Of a stretch of 64,000 nucleotides of DNA, positions 36,271 to 46,400 are shown in pieces. The notes under the pieces were generated by a model. That model had not been told where the DNA came from, made no database searches, and saw only the letters and a list, made by a program, of their open reading frames with translations. This stretch comes from Chloroflexota bacterium (GTDB lineage: Bacteria > Chloroflexota > Dehalococcoidia > GIF9 > AB-539-J10), in contig JACAEN010000042.1 of assembly GCA_013388845.1 (NCBI GenBank), positions 1-64,000 of the forward strand, given 5' to 3'. The position numbers were made by a program, and so were the translations under genes. Each line of letters begins with the position of its first letter. Position 1 is the stretch's first letter.

Positions 36271-37304
36271 TGGGATATATCTTCAGCTAATCTTAATGCA
36301 TATTGATCGGTCATTCCAGCAATGTAATCAATGACTTTGCGCTCCTTGTCACCTGGCAAAGAGGCAAATTCACGAGGTAATCTATCATCGTGTTTCAAGA
36401 AATAAGAATACAACAGACGCAATACCTCCCTCGCCTTTACTGCCTCCTCTCCAGTTAAGCTGGGATAATATACTTTGTCAAACAGAAACTGACGGAGTAT
36501 GTTAGTTTCTCTGAGAACCTCAGGGCTCATCCCTATACTTGGCTTAGTTACATCGCCCTTGCCGGTAACAGCCCACGAACAATTTATTATATCACAAACC
36601 AAGGTATTAATTCGCTGTGAATGCGTATGTCCCAGAGTCGCTAGCACTGACTTGGGCAAATCATTCTGGGAGATAATGCCAGCTCTTATGGCGTCTTCCA
36701 CGTCGTGGTTAACATAAGCCACGATGTCGGCTATCTTGCATATCTGGCCTTCAAAAGTGCCGACATCCCCCCATCCTTCTCCCAGTATCTCCGCTTGTCC
36801 CTTAGAATGATTGAGAATGCCATCTCGTACCTCCCAGGTCAGATTTAGCCCCTGTCCATCCCTCTCTAATAAATCAACCACTCGCAAGCTTTGCTCATTA
36901 TGTCTGAAACCACCATGATATAACTCGTTTAGGACCTCCTCGCCTATATGACCAAAAGGTGTATGCCCCAAATCATGTCCCAGAGAGATAGCCTCAGCGA
37001 GGTCTTCATTGAGATTTAGAGCCCGAGCTATGGTTCTGGCTATTTGGGATACTTCCAGAGTGTGAGTAAGCCTGGTGACATAATGGTCACCTGAGGGAGC
37101 AACAAAAACTTGCGTCTTGTGTTTCAACCGACGGAAAGCCTTGGAATGGATGATGCGGTCACGGTCACGTTGGAAACTGGTTCTTATGGGGCAGGGCTCT
37201 TCCCACTTCAGCCGACCCCGACTGAACTTGCTCTTAGCGGCATAGGGGGAAAGGGCTTCTTCTTTTTTCTCTGTTTGCTCACGTATATTAACTTTGTTAA
37301 CCAT
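36267..37304 (-). CDS. dgt: dGTP triphosphohydrolase-like HD protein
   Basis: A 345-residue dNTPase that removes triphosphate from deoxynucleotides. HD-domain metal ligands are in THTLEVSQIARTIA near residues 76-89 and GHDLGHTPFGHIGE near 109-122, with a distal Asp in ADIVAYVNHDVEDAI. It is the type 2 dGTPase-like form. It shares an ATGA overlap with dnaG, a linkage seen in other bacteria. Confidence 0.94.
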   Translation of the reverse strand: MVNKVNIREQTEKKEEALSPYAAKSKFSRGRLKWEEPCPIRTSFQRDRDRIIHSKAFRRLKHKTQVFVAPSGDHYVTRLTHTLEVSQIARTIARALNLNEDLAEAISLGHDLGHTPFGHIGEEVLNELYHGGFRHNEQSLRVVDLLERDGQGLNLTWEVRDGILNHSKGQAEILGEGWGDVGTFEGQICKIADIVAYVNHDVEDAIRAGIISQNDLPKSVLATLGHTHSQRINTLVCDIINCSWAVTGKGDVTKPSIGMSPEVLRETNILRQFLFDKVYYPSLTGEEAVKAREVLRLLYSYFLKHDDRLPREFASLPGDKERKVIDYIAGMTDQYALRLAEDISQ

Positions 37305-37367
37305 GGAATCATTGTAATGTAGTAAGTCAAAGCAAAATCTTTAATTTTCGCCGCAGTGCCTGCGCCT

Positions 37368-39791
37368 TCACGCACGCTTTCTTTTGCCTTTTGATTTTAT
37401 CCTATTTTCCACCTCTGCTATACTTAACCTCGTCGACAACACCACATCCGGGTTCAGAGACATCGAATCTATCCCGCACTCAACTAAAAAGTCGGCAAAT
37501 TCCGGAAAATCACTCGGCGCCTGACCGCATATCCCTATTTTTCTTCTCGGTTTGTGATTATGTGCCGCTTCTATGACTTGCCTCACCAACCTTTTCACCG
37601 CCTCATTTCTTTCATCAAATATGTGCGCCACAAGCGCCGAATCCCTATCCAAACCCAGAGTTAATTGCGTCAAATCATTGGACCCTATGCTGAACCCGTC
37701 AAATACATCAGCGAACTCCTCCGCCAGAACCACATTTGACGGTATTTCGCACATCACGTACACCTCTAACCCATTTTCTCCTTGCCGTAAGCCAAACTCT
37801 CTCATCGCTTCTATTACCTTCTTCCCTTCTTCTGGCGTCCGGCAAAAAGGAACCATTACCTTGACATTGGTCAATCCCATCTCATCCCTTACTTTCTTTA
37901 TCGCCTGGCATTCCAAACCAAAAGCAGGCTTGAACTTGTCATCGTAATAACGAGACGCACCTCTCCAACCTATCATTGGGTTGCTTTCCTTGGGCTCGTA
38001 GAGATATCCCCCGATTAAATTGGCATACTCATTCGTCTTAAAGTCGGAAAACCGAACGATGACCTCGTTGGGATAAAACCCCGCCGCTATTTTCGCTATC
38101 CCCATGGCCAGGTTATCTATGAAAAACTCCCTTTTATCCTCATATACTGCGCTCTTATCTTCTATCTCTGTGATTACTTTTGCTAAGTTGCTATCCTTCT
38201 TCGTTGATTCCTTCAACTTAGGGTATTCTATTAGCGCCATGGGATGTATACCGATGTAAGAGTTGATGATGAACTCTTCCCGAGCTAGACCCACGCCGTC
38301 ATTGGGAATTTGACCTTGAACAAACGCCCCATCAGGAATGCCCACGTTCATCATGATCCTGGTGCTGGGTCTGGGGAGCTTGCTTACTTCTATTTCATCT
38401 ACTCTGTATTTCAATTTCTCTTGATATACCCGGCCTTCACCTCGCGAACAATCTACTGTGACCTCTTTTACCTCCTTCAAGACCTCCGTCCCCTTGCCAG
38501 TGCCAATTACACAGGGCACCCCCAGCTCCCGACTCACGATAGCCGCGTGGCAGGTCCTGCCTCCTTTGTTTGTAACTATGGCACTAGCCATCTTCATTAT
38601 CGGTTCCCAGTCGGGGTCTGTCATATCCGTGACCAAAACTTGACCCTTCCTGAATTTGTGGATTTCATTACTACTTTCTATGACATGCACCTCACCCTGC
38701 CCTATCTTTGTACCCACTGCTTCCCCTGTGAGCAATAACTTCCCCTCTTCTTCAAGCACATAAGTCCTCAGCGATGCTACATCTTTCTGTGAATGCACTG
38801 TCTCTGGCCTGGCTTGGACTACGAAAAGTTCCTCGCTTGTCCCGTCCTTGGCCCATTCAATATCCATCGGCAGGCCATAATGTTCCTCTATGATACAAGC
38901 CCATTTGGCGAGAGTCAGAATCTCATCGTCGCTCAATGCAAACTTTCTTTGCTCGTCAAGCTTGACTCCCTTTTGCTCCGTTCCAGCTCCATCTTCCTTG
39001 TAGACCAATTTCCTCTCTTTCGTCCCCAGCCTCTTTTCCACGATGGGTTTGAACCCTTCCCTCAGAGTGGGCTTGAAAACGTAAAACTGGTCGGGGTCGA
39101 CAATTCCCTGTACCACATTCTCTCCCAGACCATAGGCAGCAGTTATATAGACCACATCCTTGAAGCCTGAATCTGTATCTATGGAAAACATCACACCAGA
39201 ACACGCTAAATCAGAACGGACCATCTTCTGCACCCCCACCGAGAGGTAAACGCTGAGGTGGTTAAATCCTTTATCCACGCGGTAGGAAATCGCCCGGTTC
39301 GTGAACAAAGAGGCAAAGCAGTCCATGACCTTCTCCAAAAGGTCACGTTCTCCACGCACATTCAAATAACTTGTTTGCTGTCCCGCAAATGAGGCTGTCG
39401 GTAAATCTTCAGCAGTAGCACTGCTCCTCACCGCCACGTCCACATTCCTTCCAAATCTCTCTTCCATCTTGCGATAGCAAATTCTTACCTCTTCTTCCAA
39501 TTCTTTAGGACAGGGAGAATGTGCTATCAAATTCCTTAACTTTTCGCCCCTTTCCGCCAAATCCTCCATATTATGTGTATCCAGACCCGCTAAAGTGTCT
39601 CTGATTTTCTGGCCTATGCCTGCTTTCTCTATTACATACTTATATGCCTCAGCAGTAATGGCAAATCCCGGAGGCACATTTACCCCTTTCCCACCCAGAT
39701 TTCTTATCATTTCACCAAGAGATGCATTCTTGCCACCGACCAAAGCTATGTCTTTTGCTCCAATCTCTTCAAACCATTTTACAAACCTCAT
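37368..39791 (-). CDS. ppsA: Phosphoenolpyruvate synthase
   Basis: An 807-residue enzyme converting pyruvate, ATP and water to PEP, AMP and phosphate, the entry to gluconeogenesis from pyruvate in anaerobes. It has an N-terminal ATP-grasp domain (EEIGAKDIALVGGKNASLGEM near residues 7-27). The swivelling phosphohistidine domain has GGRTCHAAIVSRELG near 416-430. The C-terminal PEP-binding barrel carries SNDLTQLTLGLDRDS near 700-714 and CGQAPSD. Length is typical. It stands alone with about 285 bases of repeat-like sequence upstream. Confidence 0.96.
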   Translation of the reverse strand: MRFVKWFEEIGAKDIALVGGKNASLGEMIRNLGGKGVNVPPGFAITAEAYKYVIEKAGIGQKIRDTLAGLDTHNMEDLAERGEKLRNLIAHSPCPKELEEEVRICYRKMEERFGRNVDVAVRSSATAEDLPTASFAGQQTSYLNVRGERDLLEKVMDCFASLFTNRAISYRVDKGFNHLSVYLSVGVQKMVRSDLACSGVMFSIDTDSGFKDVVYITAAYGLGENVVQGIVDPDQFYVFKPTLREGFKPIVEKRLGTKERKLVYKEDGAGTEQKGVKLDEQRKFALSDDEILTLAKWACIIEEHYGLPMDIEWAKDGTSEELFVVQARPETVHSQKDVASLRTYVLEEEGKLLLTGEAVGTKIGQGEVHVIESSNEIHKFRKGQVLVTDMTDPDWEPIMKMASAIVTNKGGRTCHAAIVSRELGVPCVIGTGKGTEVLKEVKEVTVDCSRGEGRVYQEKLKYRVDEIEVSKLPRPSTRIMMNVGIPDGAFVQGQIPNDGVGLAREEFIINSYIGIHPMALIEYPKLKESTKKDSNLAKVITEIEDKSAVYEDKREFFIDNLAMGIAKIAAGFYPNEVIVRFSDFKTNEYANLIGGYLYEPKESNPMIGWRGASRYYDDKFKPAFGLECQAIKKVRDEMGLTNVKVMVPFCRTPEEGKKVIEAMREFGLRQGENGLEVYVMCEIPSNVVLAEEFADVFDGFSIGSNDLTQLTLGLDRDSALVAHIFDERNEAVKRLVRQVIEAAHNHKPRRKIGICGQAPSDFPEFADFLVECGIDSMSLNPDVVLSTRLSIAEVENRIKSKGKRKRA

Positions 39792-40042
39792 GATTTACCC
39801 CCTGAATTATGCTGAAGTAGATTATCTTGGCATGCGCATTTCGGCTAAATCTGCCTCCTTACTTACAGGTAGTTAAACCAAAAAACGAAGCTACATTATA
39901 CCATGCTTCAGCAAGGCCAGAAGAAGAGGCACTTTTGCCTCTCCGGCTTGGCTCCACCGCACCCGGTCTATTACTCCATGAAAATTCCCTTCGCTTCTTT
40001 TTCGTGGTGACCCCGCAAAATCCCACTGAATAAATCTGGGGC

Positions 40043-40069
40043 CCCCTGAAAAACAAAGTTTTTCAGGGG
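40043..40069. terminator. Perfect 12-bp inverted repeat after ruvA
   Basis: The arms cccctgaaaaac and gtttttcagggg are perfect, with a 3-nt loop, nine bases beyond the ruvA stop. The U-rich arm end may help termination. A second hairpin (gaggca-cttt-tgcctc) lies near 39925-39942. The 39792-40077 gap has no convincing gene. Confidence 0.5.
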
Positions 40070-40077
40070 TAACTAAC

Positions 40078-40659
40078 CTACCCTCTGGCCATCTGCTGCA
40101 GCGCCATTTTAACCTTCTCTTCTAAGCTTAGTCCTTCAGAATCTGGAAGCTTGGAAATAGCTTTGGTGGCTTCAGCTAAAGAGTAGCCCAAGCCGGTTAA
40201 AGCAGCTATGACATCGGCACTCTCCGGGGCTAAAGGCAGAGCCACCTCTTTCCACTCCCTTTCCAACTTGCCTTTGAGTTCAACAACAAGGCGGCTGGCC
40301 AATTTTTTACCAATGCCCGGCGTCTGGCTGAGAAGGTCAGTATCGCCGCTAGTTATAGCCTTGACAATTTGTTCAGGACTCAAAGCTGAGAGCAGAGCTA
40401 AAGCCACCTTAGAGCCAACTCCGGAGACGGAAATAAGATTTTTGAACAAAGCCAATTCCTCACTTGAGGCAAAACCGTAAAGAGAAATATTATCCTCTCT
40501 GACATGGAGATGGGTATGGAGGGAAACCTTGCCCTTAACAGCCCCTAATTGGCTTAAAGTTGAACCGGGGACATATACCCGAAAACCTACTCCGCCGACA
40601 TTAATGATAATGGAATCATCACCACGATATTCCAGTATTCCTTCTAATGTAGCTATCAT
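40078..40659 (-). CDS. ruvA: Holliday junction helicase subunit RuvA
   Basis: A 193-residue junction-binding protein. Domain I begins MIATLEGILEYRGDDSIIINVGGVGFRVYVP, domain II has paired helix-hairpin-helix motifs (VSGVGSKVALALLSAL and TPGIGKKLASRLVVEL), and domain III at the C-terminus contacts RuvB. ruvB is not in the window. Overlap with ruvC is 4 bases. Confidence 0.96.
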   Translation of the reverse strand: MIATLEGILEYRGDDSIIINVGGVGFRVYVPGSTLSQLGAVKGKVSLHTHLHVREDNISLYGFASSEELALFKNLISVSGVGSKVALALLSALSPEQIVKAITSGDTDLLSQTPGIGKKLASRLVVELKGKLEREWKEVALPLAPESADVIAALTGLGYSLAEATKAISKLPDSEGLSLEEKVKMALQQMARG

Positions 40660-41156
40660 TTTGGCGTGTGCTCAGTGAGCCACTGGTTAAGGCGCTTCTG
40701 CTGAATGTGACACATGGCTACAGCCAGGGCATCTGCAGCATCGCTAGGCTGAGGTAGCTCGGAGAGCCCGAGCTGGACTTTTACCATTTCTTGAACCTGT
40801 TGTTTATCGCTTTGCCCATAGCTGGTTATTTGCTTCTTTACCCTGGCTGGTGAGTAATAGTAGATGGGCAATCCCTGGTTAGCTGCTGCCAAGATAGCTA
40901 TAGCCTGTGCCTTGCCAATAGCGAACGCTGACCTTACGTTATGTCCAATAAAGGGCTCTTCAATGGCTACTTCGCTGGGTTTATGCCTGGCGATAATTTT
41001 GCTTAATTCCTTGTAGAGAGAGCGCAGCCTTTCCTCCATAGGAAGCCGAGCTGAGAGATTGATTACTCCGCAATCTACCATATGCATTTCCTCTTCGCCA
41101 TCCACTACACCGTAGCCTAAATTTATAGTACCGGGGTCAACGCCAAGAATACGCAT
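40656..41156 (-). CDS. ruvC: Holliday junction resolvase RuvC
   Basis: A 166-residue RNase-H-fold nuclease that resolves four-way junctions. Catalytic acidic residues are in LGVDPGTINLGYGV (Asp7), VAIEEPFIGHN (Glu near 68) and PSDAADALAVAM (Asp near 139-142). It lies between yebC and ruvA in the common yebC-ruvC-ruvA order. Confidence 0.96.
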   Translation of the reverse strand: MRILGVDPGTINLGYGVVDGEEEMHMVDCGVINLSARLPMEERLRSLYKELSKIIARHKPSEVAIEEPFIGHNVRSAFAIGKAQAIAILAAANQGLPIYYYSPARVKKQITSYGQSDKQQVQEMVKVQLGLSELPQPSDAADALAVAMCHIQQKRLNQWLTEHTPK

Positions 41157-41157
41157 A

Positions 41158-41910
41158 CTAGCTTTGATTGCGCAGCTTTTCTAAAGTAGCATCGGAAAAA
41201 TCAATATTGGAGAAAACATGCTGGACATCATCCAATCCCTCTAGCTCATCGAGGAAATTCAGGGCTTGAATTGCTTTGTTTTCGTCCAGCAATACCGGCG
41301 TCTTAGGTGTCAGCGAAAGCTCCGCTGAAATCACATGGTTTTTCTCTTCAATAGCCTTCCTTACCTTTTCCAAATCCTGCGGTTGTGTGTAAATCTCCAC
41401 AAAATCCTTTCCGGTCTTAACATCTTCAGCCCCGGCATCGATAGCTCGGAGCACTATTTCTTCGGCATCCGAGCCATTGCTTTCCACAGTGATGACTCCT
41501 CTACTTTCAAAAAGCCAGGAGACACAACCACTCTCACCAAGATTACCCCCATGGCGTGTAAAGAGACGGCGCACATCCTGAACAGTGCGATTACGATTAT
41601 CGGTCAAGGCTTCCACTAAAACTGCTATCCCACTTGGCCCATAGCCTTCGAATGTCACCTCAGTTAAGGCCGATGCATCAGCTCCGCCGCTACCCCGCTT
41701 TATCGCTCTCTCGATATTCTCTAAAGGCATGTTATTATCACGGGCTTTCTGCACTACCAAACGTAATCGGAAATTACTTTCCAAACTAGGTCCACCCTGT
41801 CGCGCCGCAATCGTGATTTCCCGAGCCAGCTTGGTAAATAGCTGCCCGCGCCTGGCATCGGCTACTCCCTTCTGCCGCTTAATCTGTGCCCACTTAGAAT
41901 GTCCTGACAT
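41158..41910 (-). CDS. yebC: YebC/PmpR family protein
   Basis: A 250-residue member of the YebC family, known as a transcription regulator and, in recent work, as a translation factor for polyproline stretches. The N-terminus MSGHSKWAQIKRQKGVADA and NMPLENIERAIKRGSG near residues 54-69 are diagnostic. It is the first gene of the yebC-ruvC-ruvA operon. A -10-like TATAAT on the minus strand lies at 42012-42017. Confidence 0.95.
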   Translation of the reverse strand: MSGHSKWAQIKRQKGVADARRGQLFTKLAREITIAARQGGPSLESNFRLRLVVQKARDNNMPLENIERAIKRGSGGADASALTEVTFEGYGPSGIAVLVEALTDNRNRTVQDVRRLFTRHGGNLGESGCVSWLFESRGVITVESNGSDAEEIVLRAIDAGAEDVKTGKDFVEIYTQPQDLEKVRKAIEEKNHVISAELSLTPKTPVLLDENKAIQALNFLDELEGLDDVQHVFSNIDFSDATLEKLRNQS

Positions 41911-42297
41911 TGCTATCCTTTATGCCATTTTACCACTGCCCCTCCTAAAAAGGAAAGCAGCTTTTCATGTCGCAAACAACTTGATGGCATCAGCACCATC
42001 ATGCTAAGCCTATTATAGCGGGTAAGTCCTGTGTTAAGTGTGTCACCGGAAGGTGGCATAAACTAGCTGTAAGCTAGTCGCTCGCAGGGGCCGCTTTCTC
42101 ATCTCCCAAAATCTCGTATCAAGCTCTACCACACACAGTTACATTTAATCTCTATAATCCGTCCCCAGCTTCGCTCACATTGCCCTCGTTGCCTCATTGC
42201 CTTGCGAGAGGCAAGCACGAGCTTGCCCAATATTGTGCGGGTGTGATTAGCAACTAGAATATAAGGAGAGGGGGATAAGTATTCAACTTGGGCTGCC
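41911..42297. other. Intergenic region without gene
   Basis: About 390 bases with no convincing reading frame. It has a minus-strand TATAAT at 42012-42017 upstream of yebC with only a poor -35, and small hairpins (actagc-tgtaa-gctagt near 42062-42078; gtcacc-ggaa-ggtggc near 42042-42057). No known RNA was recognised. Confidence 0.5.
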
Positions 42298-42483
42298 TCA
42301 GCCAGTTTCTTTGCGTTTAACGTCAGCGGTGGTTGGCTTTACTCGCTTTCGAGGCTGCGAGTAATGCTCTTCGAAAAGTTTTCTTATAAAAGCTCGCGAT
42401 TCCGCGATGTCCTCCGCACCGGGCACCAAAGAAGTGCGCTTCGGTAGCGCGTTCCGTACTTGTTGCCAAGAGTTGACTGCCAT
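42298..42483 (-). CDS. 61-residue protein coupled to Clp-fold proteinase
   Basis: Start ATG 42481-42483 follows ggagggttagg and lies one base after the stop of the upstream proteinase gene, so translation is coupled. The product begins MAVNSWQQVRNALPKRTSLV, has a helical middle (DIAESRAFIRKLFEEHY) and a basic tail (RKRVKPTTADVKRKE). I recognise no family. A nucleic-acid- or protein-binding partner for the proteinase is a guess from the position and charge. Confidence 0.55.
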   Translation of the reverse strand: MAVNSWQQVRNALPKRTSLVPGAEDIAESRAFIRKLFEEHYSQPRKRVKPTTADVKRKETG

Positions 42484-42484
42484 C

Positions 42485-43384
42485 CTAACCCTCCCTTTTT
42501 TTCGGTTTCGAGCATGGTTCCTGCTCTTCGGCAGGAGACACAAAACCGACCAGTTCATCTACCGACTCCCCAATATATTTTGCTGCTTTGCTATCCTCTT
42601 TGCTCAGCAGGCTCACGTTTAACCCTAGCTCCTTGGCCTCTTCGTAGTCAATGACAAACCCGTGGGATGGGTAAGACCAGACTATCCTATTAATTATGCT
42701 TTCAATATCGTCGCTTTGCCTGCCCGCGTATGAGTATCGTCCCATCACGCGTCTGCCGTACTCTTCACCCACAGCTAGTATCCGCCTGTACTCGCCTAGA
42801 TCCAAAGGCCTTACCTGTTGGTATAGTGGTGTTATTACAATCGATACAAATTGCCGAGCTTCCTCTAGGGCTTCTCTAACAGTCAAGGAAGAACGCTGCA
42901 GAATCATCTTAACCGCTAAATCTAGTGTTTCCATTGCGTATTGTCTGAGATATTCCAAGGCCTTGAATGCGTCTAGCGCTGACATAAATGCCCCGCTTTT
43001 TCGCGGGTCAGGAATTTGCGCATCCAACGGGCCTAGTTCAGCTGTCCTAGTCAAACATATCTCATCTGCTCCAAGACACAAAAAAGTAGCAGCGCTCTTC
43101 GCATAATCCGGTACCACCACTCGCAATTTCGACGTGTGATCGCGCAGAAAGTTTAGTAGTTGGTATGTAACATCGATGTCCCCGCCAACGGAATCAAGCA
43201 AAATATCTAGTGTTTGCAACTTGTCTACTGTCCATTGAGCGCAGATATCGCTTACCAAACCCTCAACCAGCGAATTTGGACTCACAAGAGCAAAAACCCT
43301 CGACTTCCGTCGAGTTTCAAGCTCCTTTATGGCCTTCTCCACACTCTCCGGAACCGGATTTGGGGACAACCTAACGAAACTCAT
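42485..43384 (-). CDS. SDH-family Clp-fold serine proteinase
   Basis: A 299-residue protein with the ClpP/crotonase fold of the SDH_sah family (related to SppA). LDILLDSVGGDIDVTYQLLNFL near residues 59-80 forms the oxyanion region. VVPDYAKSAATFLCLGADEI near 94-113 carries the probable nucleophilic Ser in KSAAT, and ELGPLDAQIPD follows. It lacks a signal peptide, so it acts in the cytoplasm or at the membrane face. It lies 99 bases downstream of the restriction enzyme gene on the same strand. Similar proteinases appear in mobile or defence regions, but a role here is inference. Confidence 0.8.
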   Translation of the reverse strand: MSFVRLSPNPVPESVEKAIKELETRRKSRVFALVSPNSLVEGLVSDICAQWTVDKLQTLDILLDSVGGDIDVTYQLLNFLRDHTSKLRVVVPDYAKSAATFLCLGADEICLTRTAELGPLDAQIPDPRKSGAFMSALDAFKALEYLRQYAMETLDLAVKMILQRSSLTVREALEEARQFVSIVITPLYQQVRPLDLGEYRRILAVGEEYGRRVMGRYSYAGRQSDDIESIINRIVWSYPSHGFVIDYEEAKELGLNVSLLSKEDSKAAKYIGESVDELVGFVSPAEEQEPCSKPKKREG

Positions 43385-43483
43385 CTTGATTTTTTAATAT
43401 TAGCCCCTACACGCCAATTTTGCAAGGTTTGAAGCCGTTGGGAACGAGAAGGTGGTACCGGCTCAGCCCGGACAATATCCCTT

Positions 43484-46400
43484 CTACTTTACAACCTCTT
43501 GCCAGAGTTGGTGGAGGAGGCGCTGGCGGAGTTTGAGGTCGAGTATGGAGCCAAGGTAATCTTCGAAGACTTCGTCTATCTTTCGCTTTAAGCTTTCTAA
43601 TTCGGGGACGATTTCTTCCAAGTAAGCTTCATCTTTGGGTGTCTTGACGCTGTCCAATCCAGCTTCAAGCCAAACCTTGAGATAACGGGCTTCCGTTTCT
43701 GAGCCACAATCTATGTGTTCTCTGCCTGAAGAAAGCCGCCAGCCAAAAAGTTCCTGCTCTAATTTAACTTCACCCGAAACCTTGGGCAAGCTCCGGCTGC
43801 GCAAAGACTTGTGGGACAAAATCTTCTCTCGATAAAACTTCCCCAGGGTATCATCGCCAAGCTTGTCCATTACCGTCTTCACCAGAAGGTCAATATCTAT
43901 TCCTTCCTTAGTCTTTCGCCTCTTGCCCAAGCTTTTAGCCCTCTCAATTCGGGACTTCACCAAATCAACTACCGCTCGATAGACCTCAATCTGCTCCTCA
44001 TCAGTGAGTCCCAGAATCTCGCCCATCACGATTTTGTCCAGCTCCCTTCGGTCAGGCTTGACCTTGTCTAAGGAGACCTCTTCAGTGACAGAAGCACCAA
44101 GTTCGGAGAAAATTGGGGCGATCTTCACCTTGCTGATGTTCTCAGAAGCTTCCTTAAGCTCTTTCATTTGACGCTCAGTGAGTTTAGAAGGGTCATAAAT
44201 ACGAATGTCTTCGACCATCCAAACATCGAGGTCTAAGGGCCCTCCGCCACCTCCAGGTTGTCTTCCGCAAAGCTCAGCAAAAAGGGCTGATACAGTGCTA
44301 TTTAATTGTGCGCAAATCCCTTTAGCTACTGCTCTATTCTTAATAGAGATTCCGTAAAAGCTTTTATTTAAGTAATATTCAAATTGATTGAGCAAGACAA
44401 AAAATCTTTCCCTGAACCGCTCTGGAAATCCTACGAAATTAGCGATTCCTTCTCCTAAATCGTACCACCTTTCCCTTGAAGCGCAGGTAGGGCGGAGGTG
44501 ATAGCCCTTGCTCTCGCCCTCCCGAATGTATTTGAGAACACTAGTTCCTTTTAAATCCTTCCTGTCTTTGTGAATCACCAGCACTCGATATTTCAAGTCT
44601 TTAGGTTTGACTGCAATGGATTTACATTCCCGGGGGCTTTTGATGACATAGTTAGGTATCCAGTTTCCCTTCTCATCCTGGTGCATCCAGAATTCCCTCT
44701 CGATTCCTCTCCGCTTTATCTCCTCCTCAGTTAGATAGAAAAATTCGTTAGCCCCGGTAGTGAAGCCACGCCTTACCTCGGCGATTTCTTTCAGGGGCAC
44801 TAATTTCCCCTTGCCCCTCTCGAGTATCTTGAAGAATATCTCCGGCGCCCTCAGGTATTTGCCCCACTTGGCACCAACATATTTCCCACATTCTTTATCA
44901 AATCCTTCTTCCCACAGTTCCTTTTGTGACTTGGGGAAAATCCTCAATTCTTCATTTTGGTAAAACTCAGAATGAGCCATAATAGTCTTTATCAGCTTGT
45001 CAATTTCCTTTAGCCGCTCAACTTGCGCTTGCCACATGTCCTGAGCGGGTGGGATGAAATAACTCAACGGTTTAAACAAGTAGACGAAGCGGACGGAGTT
45101 CTCGTCCCGCTCTTTTCTATCTTTGCATTTCTCAAGAATGACGATGCAGGTATTAATATCGGCTTCCTCAAACCACCTCTCCACCTTGGACTCGATGATA
45201 GCGATGATTTTATAGTTATGGAGAAAGAATTCCTGAAGCCCCTTGCCATAGTCCACATCCAGCCAGGAATTGGATACAATGAAGCCAAAGCGGCCACCAT
45301 CCTGGAGGAATTTTGTCCCATGCACAAAGAAGTAGGCGTGGATACCCGCTCTCTTTGAGATTTCAGCGATTTTCCTTCCCTTAATACCCTTAAGAGCTTT
45401 GTCTATGAGCCCTTCTTTATATTCCTTCACTTCGGGGGCAATTTCTGGCATCTCCTCCTGGCGGGTATACGGCGGATTACCTACGACGCAATGAAACCAG
45501 CGGGGATACGTAACTTCTCTCTCCTTTACGCCTAGAGTCTTTGCTCTAGCCCTTCGCCATTCGTCGGGTAACTCAAAGCCGCCTTCGGTACTCAAGAGGT
45601 TGAAGAAGTCCTTTTGAAGGATATTGGGATAGTTTTTATCCACACTCAAATCCTGGATAGCCAAGTTTATGGTGGATAGGTGAGCGGGAAACTTGGCAAT
45701 ATCGTTGCCCCAGAGAGTTTCCAAGATTTGTTCGTGCTTTAGCCTCTGGCTCATCAGCTTCTTGTGCTCATAAGCTCTCACCAAAAATGTGCCGGCGCCA
45801 CAGGCAGGGTCAAGGACTTTGTCGTCCTCATGCCTCAGGCAAAACTTGAGAATGATGTCCACAACGTCAGGATTGGTGAAGTATTGACCAAGGTTATGTC
45901 GCTCATCTTGAGGGATAAGCCCCTCAAAGACTCTACCGATAACATCGTAGCCAAGTGTGGAGAAGTCATATTGCCGCAGAATATCCACCAACTCCCTTAT
46001 TTCTTTGACTACACCTTCTTCATCAGGAAAAGCGATGGTATCAATGAAATCTGTGGTGTAGATTGTCTCATAGTCTATCTTGAGAACACGATTAAAATAG
46101 CCTTGAAGAGCTGACTGCAATATGGAGCCCTTGGTGAGGCTGGCCGGAACTTCTAAGGGGTCGAGTTCGTAGGGACGCTTAGCCTGGAGCACGTTGTAGA
46201 ACAGGATTTTGTTGACCAAGAGATAAGCAGTCTGCCTTGCCGCTTTATCAAAGTCTTGGGATTGCCAGGCAAAGCTCCAGCCCTGGGATATGAACCACTT
46301 TCTAAGCTCTTTAGCAAACGTGTTATCTTTGTGGCAGCGATTATCAATTATTGTAGTGTAATACCTTGAAAGCCTTCTTATCTTATCCTGAAGCCTGTAA

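Noticed and set aside
39859-40056. Minus-strand 65-codon frame between ppsA and ruvA
   Set aside because: It has low-complexity basic/Ser composition and is crossed by two hairpins. There is no ribosome site.
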